A DNA stretch of 64,000 nt from Candidatus Kuenenia stuttgartensis (GCA_945860915.1 CAMARR010000004.1:1-64000); one strand, 5' to 3'. Positions 23,801 to 31,909 are shown, counted from the stretch's first letter. Numbers and translations: made by a program. Notes: generated by a model not told the origin, from the sequence alone.

Positions 23801-25851
23801 CCGCGACAGGTAATCTCGTCACGGTGACGCGTCAACTCTTGTCCTATCGCGAACCGGACGAAGCGGCAAAGGACACGCCCGACGGGTTCGAGTCGGTTGT
23901 TCCGGGTCGACGCCCTGCACCGACCGACCCTGTGTCGCGCCGCGAGGCGTTCGTCGGGGCAAGGCTTACCGTTCGCGTGACCGTCGAGGCCCGCGCTGAG
24001 GTCCAAGAACTTGTTCTCGAAGACCCCATTTTCGCCGGTTGTGAGCCGATCGAGGCTGGGATTCGATCGCCACTTGCGCCGCCGATCCGTCGCGAATCTG
24101 GGTTCATTTTCCGCATTCCGAGGATTGCTAAGGGCGCGAAGATCGTCATCACCTATCCGGTGGTCTGTGGACTCGCGGGGCGATTCGACGCAATGCCTGC
24201 GGAGGCCCGGTGCTATTTCGACCCCGAGATCAAGGGCGCGTCCGCATCAATGTCTCTTGTGATTCACGAGGATCGCAAGCTCATGGCGATGGAGGTAACG
24301 CGTCCCCCGACTCCGGATGTCCGACTAGCGAAGGCTCGCAAGGCATTCTCTGAAAATGCCTGGGCTGATGTCATTGCGGCAGTCGGCGGCCTTACAAAGG
24401 AGCAGACGCTTCATGATGGACTCCACGATGAAGTTCTGCAGATGTTGCAGGTGGCGTATGTCCGACTGAACCGAGGTCGCGATGCCATCACTGTGCGTGA
24501 TGAGTTACTTGCGCGTAACCCGGGCGCCGCGCAAGTCGGTGTCGAGATTGCCGTGCTTCTTGGCAAGGCTTACTCCGAAGCGAAGGATGCGGAGCGCGCA
24601 CGCGAGTTGTTCCGTCAGGCGCGCGAGTGGGCATTCCAAATCGAGACTACCCAGGCCCAGCAAATCGTCGAATGGAGTGGATCGGACCTTCTTGACATGA
24701 TCAACGCCGCCGAGCTCGGACTTGACTCCGTGCTTCGATACCCTGCCGAGGGATCCGTTCCGGCCAGCGAACTTTCGCTCGCGTCCGCTTGGCGCGGTAT
24801 CCCAGATCCCAAGTTGCTGGATAAGCCGTTGCTACCCCAGCAGCGGGTGTTGTGGCGGCGTGCGCTCGATGGGTACGGCCGCATCATGGCTTGGCAAGGT
24901 GGCAGCTACATCGCAGAACTCGCGTCGTTGGATCGCATCGCAACTTACAAAGAACTTGGATTGTCGGAGAGGGTCCATGTGGACGCGAGCGCGTTCATCA
25001 CACGATTTGCAAAGTCGGAGACACTCGATCGCGTATTTGCGACCGATGCATGGGCGTTGTTCGAACTCCAGAGGTTTGACGAGTCGAAGAGGCAAGCGAC
25101 AGTTGTGTTGGATCGAGTTTGGCCTGTCGTCCCGACTGCGAAGCGCCCGTCGGGCCCAAGCGTCGAACGTGCCGCAATGGCATGGCTGCTTGGAAAGGTC
25201 GCGCATGTTCAGGGCGACTTTGAGGTGGCTGTTGCTCGGTACGCGGAGGCGAAAGAGGGGATCGCCGACGCTGCGCTTTCTCATGCGTTTTTGACCGAAC
25301 GCACCCTGTCGATTCCATCGACCGTCACGGTAGAGCCTGGTCGAAGTGGGTCCTTGTCCGTCACCGCGAAGAATGTTGAGAAGGTCACGGTCATGGTGTA
25401 CCCCGTTGACCTCACGGTGCTGTTTGCCGTTCGGAAGTCTTTTGAAGCACTGAATCGCGCCGATCTTTCGGGAATCACCGCCGCAACGACGACCACGGCG
25501 TCGCTTGGCCTCAAGAAGTACACGGCCGGAACCGTGTCCGTTTCGCTTCCCGAACTCGCGGACGGTGCCTACCTAACGGTCGTCACCGACGGTGAGAAGT
25601 CCGCCACGGTGCTGGTATTGGCCACAACCCTCAGTCTTCGACTCCAACGGACTTCTGATGGCGCTCGCGCCTATCTCACAGACCGGGACGGGCGACCGGT
25701 CGCCGGGGCACGCGTGTCGGTCGGGGCGAGCGGTTCGGTTCGGGTCGCCGGCGAAACGGACTCGCGCGGACTGATTGACCTAGGCGAGCTACCGGGTGCG
25801 GCAACCGTGGTTGCTGAAAAGGCGGCCCAAGTGGCCGTAGTCCAAGATTGA
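17869..25851 (+). CDS. Giant exported TPR/alpha-2-macroglobulin-like protein without thioester
   Basis: This 2660-residue protein is the largest in the window. An N-terminal hydrophobic signal (about 8-26) is followed by TPR-like helices (about 35-520). MG-type beta domains come next (from GEPVVVNLRTRNVKDVTFRVYRL, near 540). A Gly-rich linker with charged stretches (about 1275-1395) precedes the diagnostic alpha-2-macroglobulin segment VRSNFADVAAWAP-like (about 1440-1455) and an alpha-toroid. At the thioester site CxEQ the sequence is GLET (1663-1666), so no thioester can form. A second TPR block (about 2140-2480) and a C-terminal beta region end the protein. Bacterial relatives are periplasmic and are proposed to trap or resist proteases; without the thioester the role is unclear. 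Confidence 0.75.
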   Translation: MHASNATRVLVLALGLVFTGIAVATFQGDDDPRVVLEKARDMLASGKGADAAKLLDGIQGDAKTDAFVREARATQVRALVVASDFERAIESGLALLRDISPTDPWRGRVDAEIARAYEGKGDVGSALLRESATAEWAISEDNLARIASTYVKLADRYAVAKADPSGLRPPTPPNYELGAECLAHAIGVLANKPQVVDLKLRRAEMRLQAGSQNAVPFDSVASELSEAIELMNKAKEESGRLGRGYFLLARARLGLRMFAEAKASIAAFRAMKGAEDSPLWPEASKLLGETWVQSGEAGSLARGLEVWAAELKRTPDAPIAFELRRAMATACVSVGAFDRALPLLDDVAQAPKAPALDVAWALRQKTIALGRLERFDDARTACRAFLAQYPSDSRVPEVQRELADLLVYKAIAAEKAKRLDDAVASLRSFIEEYPLDSRAPDVSLEVVRILRAAKSFDAARNAAREARDRWLQDNQEVAARAGFAQGVIEEEDRKDLEGAVSAFRFVAEKLGNTSSANLARVRLANLEAIDLGLEVRRAYAPGEPVVVNLRTRNVKDVTFRVYRLDAKAYFDRKGTLNGTNDIDVALVKSDKTIAQPIKDYVRYRLDRSDITIPDAAEGAWIVSAEAEQRRALVTVLVTRVRVVVKQGTSGIFAWATDAKSGDPLADVNIIARNGDFRVEGKTTVDGTVRLSVPAGKGPCEVVAVSGNSVTPGFGVPAAASGQEGLTPRLHWVLDRPVLRPGDALRYVAFLREVKDGNHVSSEGTEVTMTWLDPKGRMFSSEQVKTAAFGRLEGEVRTPEAGMPGNWTLRAAFGSFTFNQDVTVKVFTTPEYKVDVSTQKRTVNPGDEVTASIKVESWSGGVVPGARFDYSVTAVPAAFDDARYRDSSWWYRATEKTPRATPSGKNIANGSGTCDEQGQASISFKVENIGNPTRYLVRAMVLDSAQGFISGSQSLVASFTPGHVVVIPDRRAYRSGDRLSARVVAVDWMSGPLALSGDAELIAIRTEGAKRVEEVLSRLSLNLGSTGEAEARLELPKAASCVLRFTGTDAKGMKVVGEFPVEVTGERPDLAKEARLLFEREAWGAGVSARAFIDAPAANGKALVTFEGEGVLEHRLIDITSRNMSFEHVLGEHLAPNVTATLSLWHDHKLLTSEDAIIVLRKLDVVVTPSAKVLEPGASVTLDVVVKDQTGKPASAAVVIAMTDAALDSLSDTAVQDVRFTLNRDRRPHLVRTGASSTFRQEVSATALDADLLSVTKVNTGLEAYRRLKLEAGAPVGAVIGGRFGGFDGGEKELNEAAKSDALAENGRPALTPAEKSGSADRDNALGKLKAPGSPPGGAFGFSGTGGGGVLGGGPAPKGQTGGTRMGRRSAQAERKPRGDVALGMDLKKDSKSGESDEQEDMPALRELKDGWGENSDKREQLERQILDLHTIGGLPAANPVEVNIRSNFADVAAWAPSLVTDADGRAQMTVKLPDNLTTWSASATAINAAVSGGTGDASIRATRSVTLRVPLPIAFNHKDEIRTSAVVRNTTGSELTLNLDAKSDDPMVATLSGATTGSMKLAAGASGEWPLMLTGKRPGSARLVTSAKSETGGDALQVSRPVRAFGAPWDGSQRLSVTDDAMFDLTIPELVDGSLSASVLIQADLATDLLEGLSFLMDARGGGLETSTNRVIASLALHRALTAAGRPSRVVGDRVESAARALVGEIRAMMADNGMIVDSSGVASPTLTGLAGEALARLREMGIQIPADTTRIMIAGCDAGLARGGVTVDDRAWLLLALGMLGADRPAPMNALLRDRDALAPVSLARSVLAAAGMNKEVAVAGFMATLRSRRRSGDGLPFDKTAQAWFNSDQEATAMAILAFRRGGAREDEIAAMVKALRKSLALRGCVHTRAAASSVIALAEEAATSAVVEGEANITLDGAQVGQPVRISGASPYASIALPVAGLTKGPHKVRVRRTGAGEVTVRVRATGVTAADQVAATGNLVTVTRQLLSYREPDEAAKDTPDGFESVVPGRRPAPTDPVSRREAFVGARLTVRVTVEARAEVQELVLEDPIFAGCEPIEAGIRSPLAPPIRRESGFIFRIPRIAKGAKIVITYPVVCGLAGRFDAMPAEARCYFDPEIKGASASMSLVIHEDRKLMAMEVTRPPTPDVRLAKARKAFSENAWADVIAAVGGLTKEQTLHDGLHDEVLQMLQVAYVRLNRGRDAITVRDELLARNPGAAQVGVEIAVLLGKAYSEAKDAERARELFRQAREWAFQIETTQAQQIVEWSGSDLLDMINAAELGLDSVLRYPAEGSVPASELSLASAWRGIPDPKLLDKPLLPQQRVLWRRALDGYGRIMAWQGGSYIAELASLDRIATYKELGLSERVHVDASAFITRFAKSETLDRVFATDAWALFELQRFDESKRQATVVLDRVWPVVPTAKRPSGPSVERAAMAWLLGKVAHVQGDFEVAVARYAEAKEGIADAALSHAFLTERTLSIPSTVTVEPGRSGSLSVTAKNVEKVTVMVYPVDLTVLFAVRKSFEALNRADLSGITAATTTTASLGLKKYTAGTVSVSLPELADGAYLTVVTDGEKSATVLVLATTLSLRLQRTSDGARAYLTDRDGRPVAGARVSVGASGSVRVAGETDSRGLIDLGELPGAATVVAEKAAQVAVVQD

Positions 25852-25870
25852 AGCCAGTCTGAGGAGGGGT

Positions 25871-25897
25871 GGGCCCGGTGAATCTCGGCCGGGACCC
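25871..25897. terminator. GC-rich hairpin after the alpha-2-macroglobulin-like gene
   Basis: GGGCCCGG pairs with CCGGGACCC across a short AT-richer loop, with one mismatch, 19 nt after the stop. There is no clear T-tract, so termination is inferred only from position and stability. Confidence 0.35.
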
Positions 25898-25954
25898 GCC
25901 ATTCGGCGCGACTTGCTAGCCTATTGGGGCGCGAAACGAGCTCCCCCAAAGAAC

Positions 25955-26194
25955 ATGGCAAATCGCAACGACAAGTGGCACGACAATCTCCCGGGTGCAT
26001 TCTATGTGGATAAGGAGTGCATCTTGTGCTCCCTCTGCAGCGAACTTGCGCCGAACAACTTCAAAGAGAGTGCGGACTCGGATCACGACATCGTGTACAA
26101 GCAGCCCGAAACTCCTGAGGAAGTCAAAGCCTGTCGCGACGCGATGGAGCAGTGCCCTGTCGAGGCGATCGGGGAGGACGGCGCCGAAGGTTGA
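25955..26194 (+). CDS. Small single-cluster ferredoxin
   Basis: This is a 79-residue acidic electron carrier. Cysteines in C-I-L-C-S-L-C (28-34) and Q-C-P near residue 70 give the four ligands of one [4Fe-4S] cluster, in the arrangement of single-cluster bacterial ferredoxins (EC-x2-C-x2-C...CP). ATG 25955 was chosen over the frame start at 25913 because family sequence begins after it and a TAGCCT -10-like box (25917-25922) lies just upstream. The stop is followed after one base by the ATG of a protein kinase, so the two are almost certainly cotranscribed. Its redox partner is unknown. Confidence 0.88.
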   Translation: MANRNDKWHDNLPGAFYVDKECILCSLCSELAPNNFKESADSDHDIVYKQPETPEEVKACRDAMEQCPVEAIGEDGAEG

Positions 26195-26195
26195 T

Positions 26196-27128
26196 ATGGA
26201 TTACGACGACCTGATTGGACACTCGTTTGGCTCGAATGGTCAGTACCTCATCGAATCAAAACTCGGCGAGGGTGGAATGGGGGTTGTCGTTAAAGCCCTC
26301 GACGTGCCCGCGAAGCGCCAGGTCGCGATCAAGTTTCTGCGATCCGAAGGCATGGTGGACGCTGAGACGCTGTCGCGTTTCAAAAATGAGGGCAATCGCT
26401 TCGGCCGCTTCCGCCACGAGAACATTGTCCGGGTTCATGAACTTGGCATGGTCGATGGCCAGCTGTTCATCGTGACCGAATACGTGGGCGGACGAAGCCT
26501 GCATGCGATTATCGCGAAGAACGGCCGGTTCGAACCTGCAGAGGCGTGTCGTGTAGTCGAGTCTGTTTGTTCGGCACTGTCGCTCGCCCATTCCGAGGGT
26601 GTTGTTCATCGGGATCTGAAACCCGAGAACATCATGATTCGGGACGAGGACGGCGCCGTTAAGTTGTTGGATTTTGGTATCGCGAAAGATCTTAACTCCA
26701 ACACCAACATCACGCGCGCAGGCACGTTCGTCGGAACTCCCGCGTACTCCGCGCCCGAGCAGATTCGCGGCGATAAGGTGGATGGACGGACAGACATTTT
26801 TGCGCTCGGCGTGATTCTCTACGAGATGCTCGCAGGAGAGCAGGCTTTCGCTGGACAGCGAACCGTCGAGGTACTGAAGGCCACCATTCAGCGTGAACCA
26901 GTTCCAGTTGAGAAACTCAACAAGGAAGTTCCCGGCGCACTTTCGGACATCCTGAAGTGGATGATCACGAAGGACATGAAAGAACGTCCGGCGAATTGCG
27001 AGATCGTCCGCGCGGAACTCGAGCGCATTCGGACGCTATTGGAGTCAGGAACTGCCGGGCACGCGATTCCTAGGAAATCGTCACGCAAAGGGTTCTTCGG
27101 CAAGGTCATGTCCCTCTTCGGAAAGTGA
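26196..27128 (+). CDS. Soluble Hanks-type serine/threonine protein kinase
   Basis: The 310-residue protein is an almost complete kinase domain with little else. It has the glycine loop GEGGMG (24-29), catalytic Lys46 (VAIKFL), HRDLKPEN (138-145) with Asp140, DFGIAKD (159-165) and GTPAYSAPEQ as the P+1 loop and APE motif. About 40 residues follow the kinase fold, ending in a basic SRKGFFGK... tail. No transmembrane helix, PASTA or other sensor domain is present, unlike most planctomycete kinases. It begins one base after the ferredoxin stop, with GAAGG as ribosome binding site. Substrates are unknown. Confidence 0.93.
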   Translation: MDYDDLIGHSFGSNGQYLIESKLGEGGMGVVVKALDVPAKRQVAIKFLRSEGMVDAETLSRFKNEGNRFGRFRHENIVRVHELGMVDGQLFIVTEYVGGRSLHAIIAKNGRFEPAEACRVVESVCSALSLAHSEGVVHRDLKPENIMIRDEDGAVKLLDFGIAKDLNSNTNITRAGTFVGTPAYSAPEQIRGDKVDGRTDIFALGVILYEMLAGEQAFAGQRTVEVLKATIQREPVPVEKLNKEVPGALSDILKWMITKDMKERPANCEIVRAELERIRTLLESGTAGHAIPRKSSRKGFFGKVMSLFGK

Positions 27129-27173
27129 CCGACCGTCGTTGCCTCCTCGCGGCTCCGCGTGGGGTTGAACGAT

Positions 27174-27202
27174 TTGGAAGCGGCAGGGGGGGGTGCTAGG
27201 TT
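27174..27202 (+). promoter_or_regulatory. Putative sigma-70 type promoter of sdhCAB
   Basis: TTGGAA (27174-27179) and TAGGTT (27197-27202) are separated by exactly 17 bp, 48 nt before the sdhC ATG. This is the best-spaced example of the TAGGNT-type -10 box in the window. Confidence 0.5.
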
Positions 27203-27249
27203 TCGGTCGCCAACGCGCAACGGTTGTCGTAACCACGGCACCCATCCGC

Positions 27250-27945
27250 ATGAACAACGACCAACGTCACTTCTTCTACCGGAAGCTGCACTCCCTCTTA
27301 GGAGTCTTGCCGCTTGGCGGATTCATCGCCGAACACTTTGTTTCGAACGCCTTCATCTTGGGCGGTCAGAAGTCCTACGAATCCGCGGTGGGGTGGCTGC
27401 TCAACATGCCGAAGCCGCTCCTTTGGACGTTAGAGATCCTGACCATCGCTGCGCCGCTTCTGTTTCACGGGGTGTATGGCCTCATCATCGCGAGGCAGGC
27501 GAAGAACAACACAGGCAACTACTCTTACGCTCGCAACCGCAACTTCATGCTCCAGCGGTTGACGTCGTTCTATCTGTTGGTGTTCATCATCTACCACGTT
27601 TGGTCAACCCGTTTCACGGGCCACTTCACAACGAATTACACGCCTGATCGTATCGATCAAGCGACGGGCCTGATTCAGTCGCAGCAGAGCATCTACTACT
27701 TCATGCTCGAGAAACTCTCAGGGAATTGGGCGCTAGGGGCCGTCTACTTCCTTGGTGTTGCCTCGGCGGCCTTCCACTTCGGGAATGGCATGTGGACTTT
27801 CTGCATCGCGTGGGGAATCACGGTCGGAAAGAAGGCGCAGGACAATGCGCGGGTAGTGTTTTCGGGCATCGGTCTCGCGCTGTTTGCGTTGGGTACCGCC
27901 ACCGTGTGGCACCTCGTGTCTACCCCCAACCCTTTCAAGGTGTGA
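27250..27945 (+). CDS. sdhC: Succinate dehydrogenase cytochrome b558 subunit
   Basis: SdhC is the single membrane anchor of the two-subunit-type (b558, type B) succinate:quinone oxidoreductase. It carries hemes and the quinone site. ATG 27250 begins MNNDQRHFFYRKLHSLLG, typical of the family, and upstream codons belong to the promoter region. Five hydrophobic segments are visible in 231 residues, with membrane His residues at RKLHS, AEHFVSN, LFHGVYG, YHVWSTRFTGHF and AFHFGNGMW as heme ligand candidates. SdhA and SdhB follow at 12 and 14 nt, giving the C-A-B order usual in Bacteroidetes and delta-proteobacteria-like type B enzymes. Confidence 0.93.
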   Translation: MNNDQRHFFYRKLHSLLGVLPLGGFIAEHFVSNAFILGGQKSYESAVGWLLNMPKPLLWTLEILTIAAPLLFHGVYGLIIARQAKNNTGNYSYARNRNFMLQRLTSFYLLVFIIYHVWSTRFTGHFTTNYTPDRIDQATGLIQSQQSIYYFMLEKLSGNWALGAVYFLGVASAAFHFGNGMWTFCIAWGITVGKKAQDNARVVFSGIGLALFALGTATVWHLVSTPNPFKV

Positions 27946-27957
27946 GGAGATCTTGAC

Positions 27958-29790
27958 ATGGCCGAACCACGTGTAGCAGTCATCGGCGGCGGGTTGGCCG
28001 GCCTTATGGCCGCCATTCGCATCGCCGAGAAGGGCGGAAAAGTCCTTCTTTTCTCCGTCGTTCCCGTCAAGCGCTCGCACTCGGTTTGCGCCCAAGGCGG
28101 AATCAACGGCGCGGTCAATACGAAGGGTGAGGGCGACTCGGTCCTTCAGCACTTTGACGACACGGTGTACGGCGGCGACTTCCTTGGCGATCAGCCGCCC
28201 ATCAAGGCGATGACCGCGAACGCGCCACGGATCATTTACCTCCTAGACCGCATGGGAGTCATGTTCAATCGAACGCCTGAAGGGCTCCTCGACTTCCGAC
28301 GATTCGGAGGCACGCTCTACAACCGAACCGCGTTCGCCGGAGCTACGACGGGCCAGCAGTTGCTCTACGCCCTCGATGAGCAAGTGCGTCGGCACGAAGC
28401 CGACGGCAAAGTGGAGAAGTTTGAGAATTGGGAATACCTCTCGTCAGTCATCGATGACGAGGGTGTCGCCCGAGGAATCGTCGCCCAAAATCTCTCCACG
28501 ATGGAGATCAAGGCGTTTGCTTGTGATGCCACCATCATCGCGACGGGCGGTCCGGGCCGCATCTTTGGTAAGAGCACGAATTCGATGATTTGCACGGGCT
28601 TCGCCGCCGCTTCGCTCTATAAGCAGGGCGCGAAGTACGCCAACGGGGAATTTATTCAGATTCACCCGACCGCTATCCCCGGCGAGGACAAACTCCGACT
28701 CATGTCGGAATCCGCGCGTGGTGAAGGTGGTCGTGTCTGGGTGCCGAAGTCCTCAAGCGACACGCGTAGCCCTCGTCAGATCCCCGAAGCGGAGCGCTGG
28801 TATTTCCTCGAAGAGAAATACCCGAAGTATGGGAATCTCGTGCCACGCGACATCGCATCACGAGAGATCCACCGCGTTTGCTACAAGCTCAAATTGGGTA
28901 TCGGTGGCGGAGCGAAGGTTTACTTGGACCTCACGCACAAGCCGCGGGAAGTGCTCAACAAGAAGCTCGGGGGGATTCTCGAGATCTATGAGAAGTTCGT
29001 CGGCGTCGATCCTCGCGAAGAGCCGATGCAGATCTTCCCTGCGGTTCACTACTCGATGGGCGGCCTCTGGGTCGGCTACGAGACGAAGGCTGACGGCGAG
29101 ATGGACATGACTCACCCTAAGACGCACATGACCAGCATCCCTGGCGTGTACGCAGCCGGCGAAGTCGACCACCTCTATCACGGTGCCAATCGCCTTGGCG
29201 CCAATTCCCTCCTATCGTGCATCTTCTCCGGCGATGTGGCCGGCCCCGCCTCCGTTGCCTACGCAAAGGGTCTGGCGAAGGGCGCGGATTCAGTTGACAA
29301 GTCAATCTTCGATCGCGAAGTGAAGCGGATGCAGACGGAAGTCGACGGTATTGCTGCGCGCACGGGCGGAGAAAACCCCTTTAAGATCGTCGACGAACTC
29401 GGTTACATGATGCTGTCCGAATGTACGATCGAGCGCTACAACGCAGGTCTGAAGACGACCCGCGCTAAGCTCGACGATTTGCAAGCTCGAGCCGACAGGG
29501 CCATAGCTGGCGACTCCGGCAAGGTCGCCAATCAGTCATTGCGATTTGCGCATCAGCTCCCATATCTCGTGCAGCTTGCCAAAGTCATGGTCGATGGCGC
29601 CCTCGCTCGCAATGAGAGCCGTGGCGCGCATTACAAGCCTGACTTCGAGAAGCGCGACGACGAGAACTGGATGGCAACGACGCTTGCGCAATTCGACGCG
29701 AAGGCCAATGGGCCGTCACTCTCGTATGTCCCGGTTGACGCTCGATTCATCAAACCACGTCCCCGTACCTACGGCGCACCGGGGAATTGA
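27958..29790 (+). CDS. sdhA: Succinate dehydrogenase/fumarate reductase flavoprotein subunit
   Basis: SdhA holds covalent FAD and oxidises succinate to fumarate. The 610 residues begin with the dinucleotide-binding GGGLAGL (10-16). VKRSHSVCAQGGIN contains the Ser-His-Ser region around the flavinylated His. The substrate site is visible in QIHPTAIPG, SESARGEGG and the late YAAGEVDHLYHGANRLGANS stretch. The length and gap-free alignment to the type B family point to an active enzyme. Start ATG lies 12 nt after sdhC, with GAGGAG upstream. Confidence 0.96.
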   Translation: MAEPRVAVIGGGLAGLMAAIRIAEKGGKVLLFSVVPVKRSHSVCAQGGINGAVNTKGEGDSVLQHFDDTVYGGDFLGDQPPIKAMTANAPRIIYLLDRMGVMFNRTPEGLLDFRRFGGTLYNRTAFAGATTGQQLLYALDEQVRRHEADGKVEKFENWEYLSSVIDDEGVARGIVAQNLSTMEIKAFACDATIIATGGPGRIFGKSTNSMICTGFAAASLYKQGAKYANGEFIQIHPTAIPGEDKLRLMSESARGEGGRVWVPKSSSDTRSPRQIPEAERWYFLEEKYPKYGNLVPRDIASREIHRVCYKLKLGIGGGAKVYLDLTHKPREVLNKKLGGILEIYEKFVGVDPREEPMQIFPAVHYSMGGLWVGYETKADGEMDMTHPKTHMTSIPGVYAAGEVDHLYHGANRLGANSLLSCIFSGDVAGPASVAYAKGLAKGADSVDKSIFDREVKRMQTEVDGIAARTGGENPFKIVDELGYMMLSECTIERYNAGLKTTRAKLDDLQARADRAIAGDSGKVANQSLRFAHQLPYLVQLAKVMVDGALARNESRGAHYKPDFEKRDDENWMATTLAQFDAKANGPSLSYVPVDARFIKPRPRTYGAPGN

Positions 29791-29804
29791 GAGGAACCGC
29801 GATC

Positions 29805-30569
29805 ATGGCAAACGAACCCATCAAGATCCGGATCAAGCGCCAGCCTGGGCCTGGCGTCGCCTCGTCTTGGGTTGACTTTGAGATGCCGTATCGAGCATCG
29901 ATGAATGTGATCTCATGTCTCATGGAGATTCAGCGCAATCCTGTCGACGCGTCGGGGAAGCCAGTCGACCCAGTCAGTTGGGACTGCTCGTGCCTCGAAG
30001 AGGTGTGCGGTTCGTGCACGATGGTGATCAACGGACGTGTGCGCCAGTCGTGTTCGGCGTTGGTCGATAACATCCGCAAAGAGCGCCCAGGCGAACCTAT
30101 TTCGCTCGAGCCGATGACCAAGTTCCCGGTGGTTCGTGATCTTTGCGTAGACCGTTCACGCATGTTCGAATCACTCAAGAAAGTCAAAGCTTGGATCCCG
30201 ATCGACGGGACTCACGACCTCGGCCCGGGACCTCGCATGAATGAGGTTGATCGAGCCGAATCGTACAAGTTGTCGGAGTGCATGACGTGCGGGTGCTGTG
30301 TCGAATCGTGCCCGAATTACAATGAAGACTCCAAGTTCATCGGGCCCGCGGCAATTTCGCAGGTGGTGCTGTTTAACAGCCATCCGACCGGCGCGATGAA
30401 TGCGGGCGAGCGACTCGACGCCATCATGGGTGAAGGCGGCATCACGGACTGCGGCAATGCGCAGAACTGTGTGAACGTTTGCCCCAAGTCGATTCCGCTG
30501 ACGACGTCGATTGCCAAGGCGTCTCGTGCAACTTCCGTCCGCATGATCACCAACCTCTTTGATCGCTGA
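29805..30569 (+). CDS. sdhB: Succinate dehydrogenase iron-sulfur subunit
   Basis: SdhB relays electrons from FAD to heme through three clusters. In 254 residues the [2Fe-2S] site is CSCLEEVCGSC plus a later Cys (61-83), the [4Fe-4S] site is CMTCGCCVESCPNY, and the [3Fe-4S] site is NCVNVCPKSIP with Cys further upstream. ATG 29805 was chosen because family sequence begins MANEPIKIRIKRQ; it is preceded by GAGAGGAA and sits 14 nt after the sdhA stop. Confidence 0.95.
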   Translation: MANEPIKIRIKRQPGPGVASSWVDFEMPYRASMNVISCLMEIQRNPVDASGKPVDPVSWDCSCLEEVCGSCTMVINGRVRQSCSALVDNIRKERPGEPISLEPMTKFPVVRDLCVDRSRMFESLKKVKAWIPIDGTHDLGPGPRMNEVDRAESYKLSECMTCGCCVESCPNYNEDSKFIGPAAISQVVLFNSHPTGAMNAGERLDAIMGEGGITDCGNAQNCVNVCPKSIPLTTSIAKASRATSVRMITNLFDR

Positions 30570-30592
30570 GAGCGGAGAAGTGCGGAGCGCCG

Positions 30593-31798
30593 ATGGGGAC
30601 TGACTCAGGACTCTTCGACGCACTTCGCGACGCTTCGGCGACGCGGCTCTCTATTCACGCCCGAGACGGGGTGTTTCGAGCTTTGGCCAGCCGGGATGAC
30701 GGCCCATGGGAGCCCGTGTCATTGGTCCTCTCCAATGACTGCACACCGGCTTGGGAGGCTGTCATCGACGCTCTCGTGGCGTCTGGGTGTGAGTCGTTGG
30801 ACCTCGTTCATTTGCCGTCGGTTGGCGCACAGCTCGTGCTCGTCCGGCATCGACGCGTTGAGGGGAGCTCGTTTGGTTTGTTGCGGAGAGTAGAGTTCGC
30901 CACGCCCGAAGGCGATGTGATCAAAACTTCGCTGCAACTGGCGCGCGTCGCAACACAGGGACTCGTCACGGCCGGGGGCGTCTCGGCGGGATGTCATGTA
31001 GCGATTTACGGGCCAGCGCCGTCGGCACTCGTGCGCGATGCCTATGCTCGGGTCGTCGTCGAAGAGCTGGGCTTGGCAGGATTCACGGTTGTTCCTGACT
31101 CGGGAATTGATCTCTTGTTTGCTTCATCGCTTGGGGCTGCTGGGGCCTCGGTGCAGGGAACTGACGGGCTCTTTGTTCAGTCGGCGGTGATCGGGATCAA
31201 CGAAGCCATCCACGCGATGGACGCGACTTTAGGGTTGCTTCCCTCCGAATCTACGATTGGACTCGTAGGACTTGGTGCGGTCGGGATGCCGCTTGCTCGT
31301 CGACTTGTGTCCGAGGGTCGCACACTCGCAGTTTCCGATAGAGACCTGCGACGACTTGACGGGCTTGTAGATGCCATTCCCCCGGACGCTCGATCGAAGG
31401 TGACGACGGTTGCGCCATATCAGGCCGCCGAAATCGTCTGCGACCTGCTCGTGCTCGCGTGTCCCGCGGGGAGCTTCAAGTTCGAGGATTTGCTTCGCCT
31501 TCGTTGCCGCGGCATTCTCGGCGTTTGTGAGGCTCCCGTCATCGCGATCGGTGCCGATGGTGATGCTCACTACTTTGATGCGTTGCACGAACGCGGGATA
31601 CTGGCGGCTCCATGGGGGTTTGCGACGACGGGCGCATTCTCCATTTTAAGCCTCTATGCATCGGGGGCGACTCCTTCGGCTGCGGCGGTGACCGCCCGCA
31701 CAATGCGCGTGGCGCGACAAGAGCTCGGAGTGCTCCTCGATACATGTAGACGGGCCGGAAAAGCGCCATGGCGCGCACAATCACGCAAGCCGTTGTGA
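30593..31798 (+). CDS. GLFV-dehydrogenase-like NAD-binding protein, divergent
   Basis: The 401-residue protein has one clear Rossmann fold: TIGLVGLGAVGMPLARRL (221-238) with an acidic residue at the end of strand two (LAVSD), as in Glu/Leu/Phe/Val dehydrogenases and related NAD-binding proteins. The preceding SAVIGINEAIHAMD matches the helix before that fold in leucine dehydrogenase. The N-terminal half does not show the usual catalytic Lys/Asp motifs of amino acid dehydrogenases, so either the substrate differs or activity is lost. It starts 23 nt after sdhB and is probably the last gene of that operon. A link to succinate metabolism is unproven. Confidence 0.5.
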   Translation: MGTDSGLFDALRDASATRLSIHARDGVFRALASRDDGPWEPVSLVLSNDCTPAWEAVIDALVASGCESLDLVHLPSVGAQLVLVRHRRVEGSSFGLLRRVEFATPEGDVIKTSLQLARVATQGLVTAGGVSAGCHVAIYGPAPSALVRDAYARVVVEELGLAGFTVVPDSGIDLLFASSLGAAGASVQGTDGLFVQSAVIGINEAIHAMDATLGLLPSESTIGLVGLGAVGMPLARRLVSEGRTLAVSDRDLRRLDGLVDAIPPDARSKVTTVAPYQAAEIVCDLLVLACPAGSFKFEDLLRLRCRGILGVCEAPVIAIGADGDAHYFDALHERGILAAPWGFATTGAFSILSLYASGATPSAAAVTARTMRVARQELGVLLDTCRRAGKAPWRAQSRKPL

Positions 31799-31909
31799 CA
31801 TTCGCGCTTCATTCGGCGGCTTAACCTAGACCCGATTCGGTCCGACAAGAGTGATGCGAATCGCGACGGAAAGCACGTTTCACCCGTGCTCCCGTCGTTC
31901 GCGCTTCAC

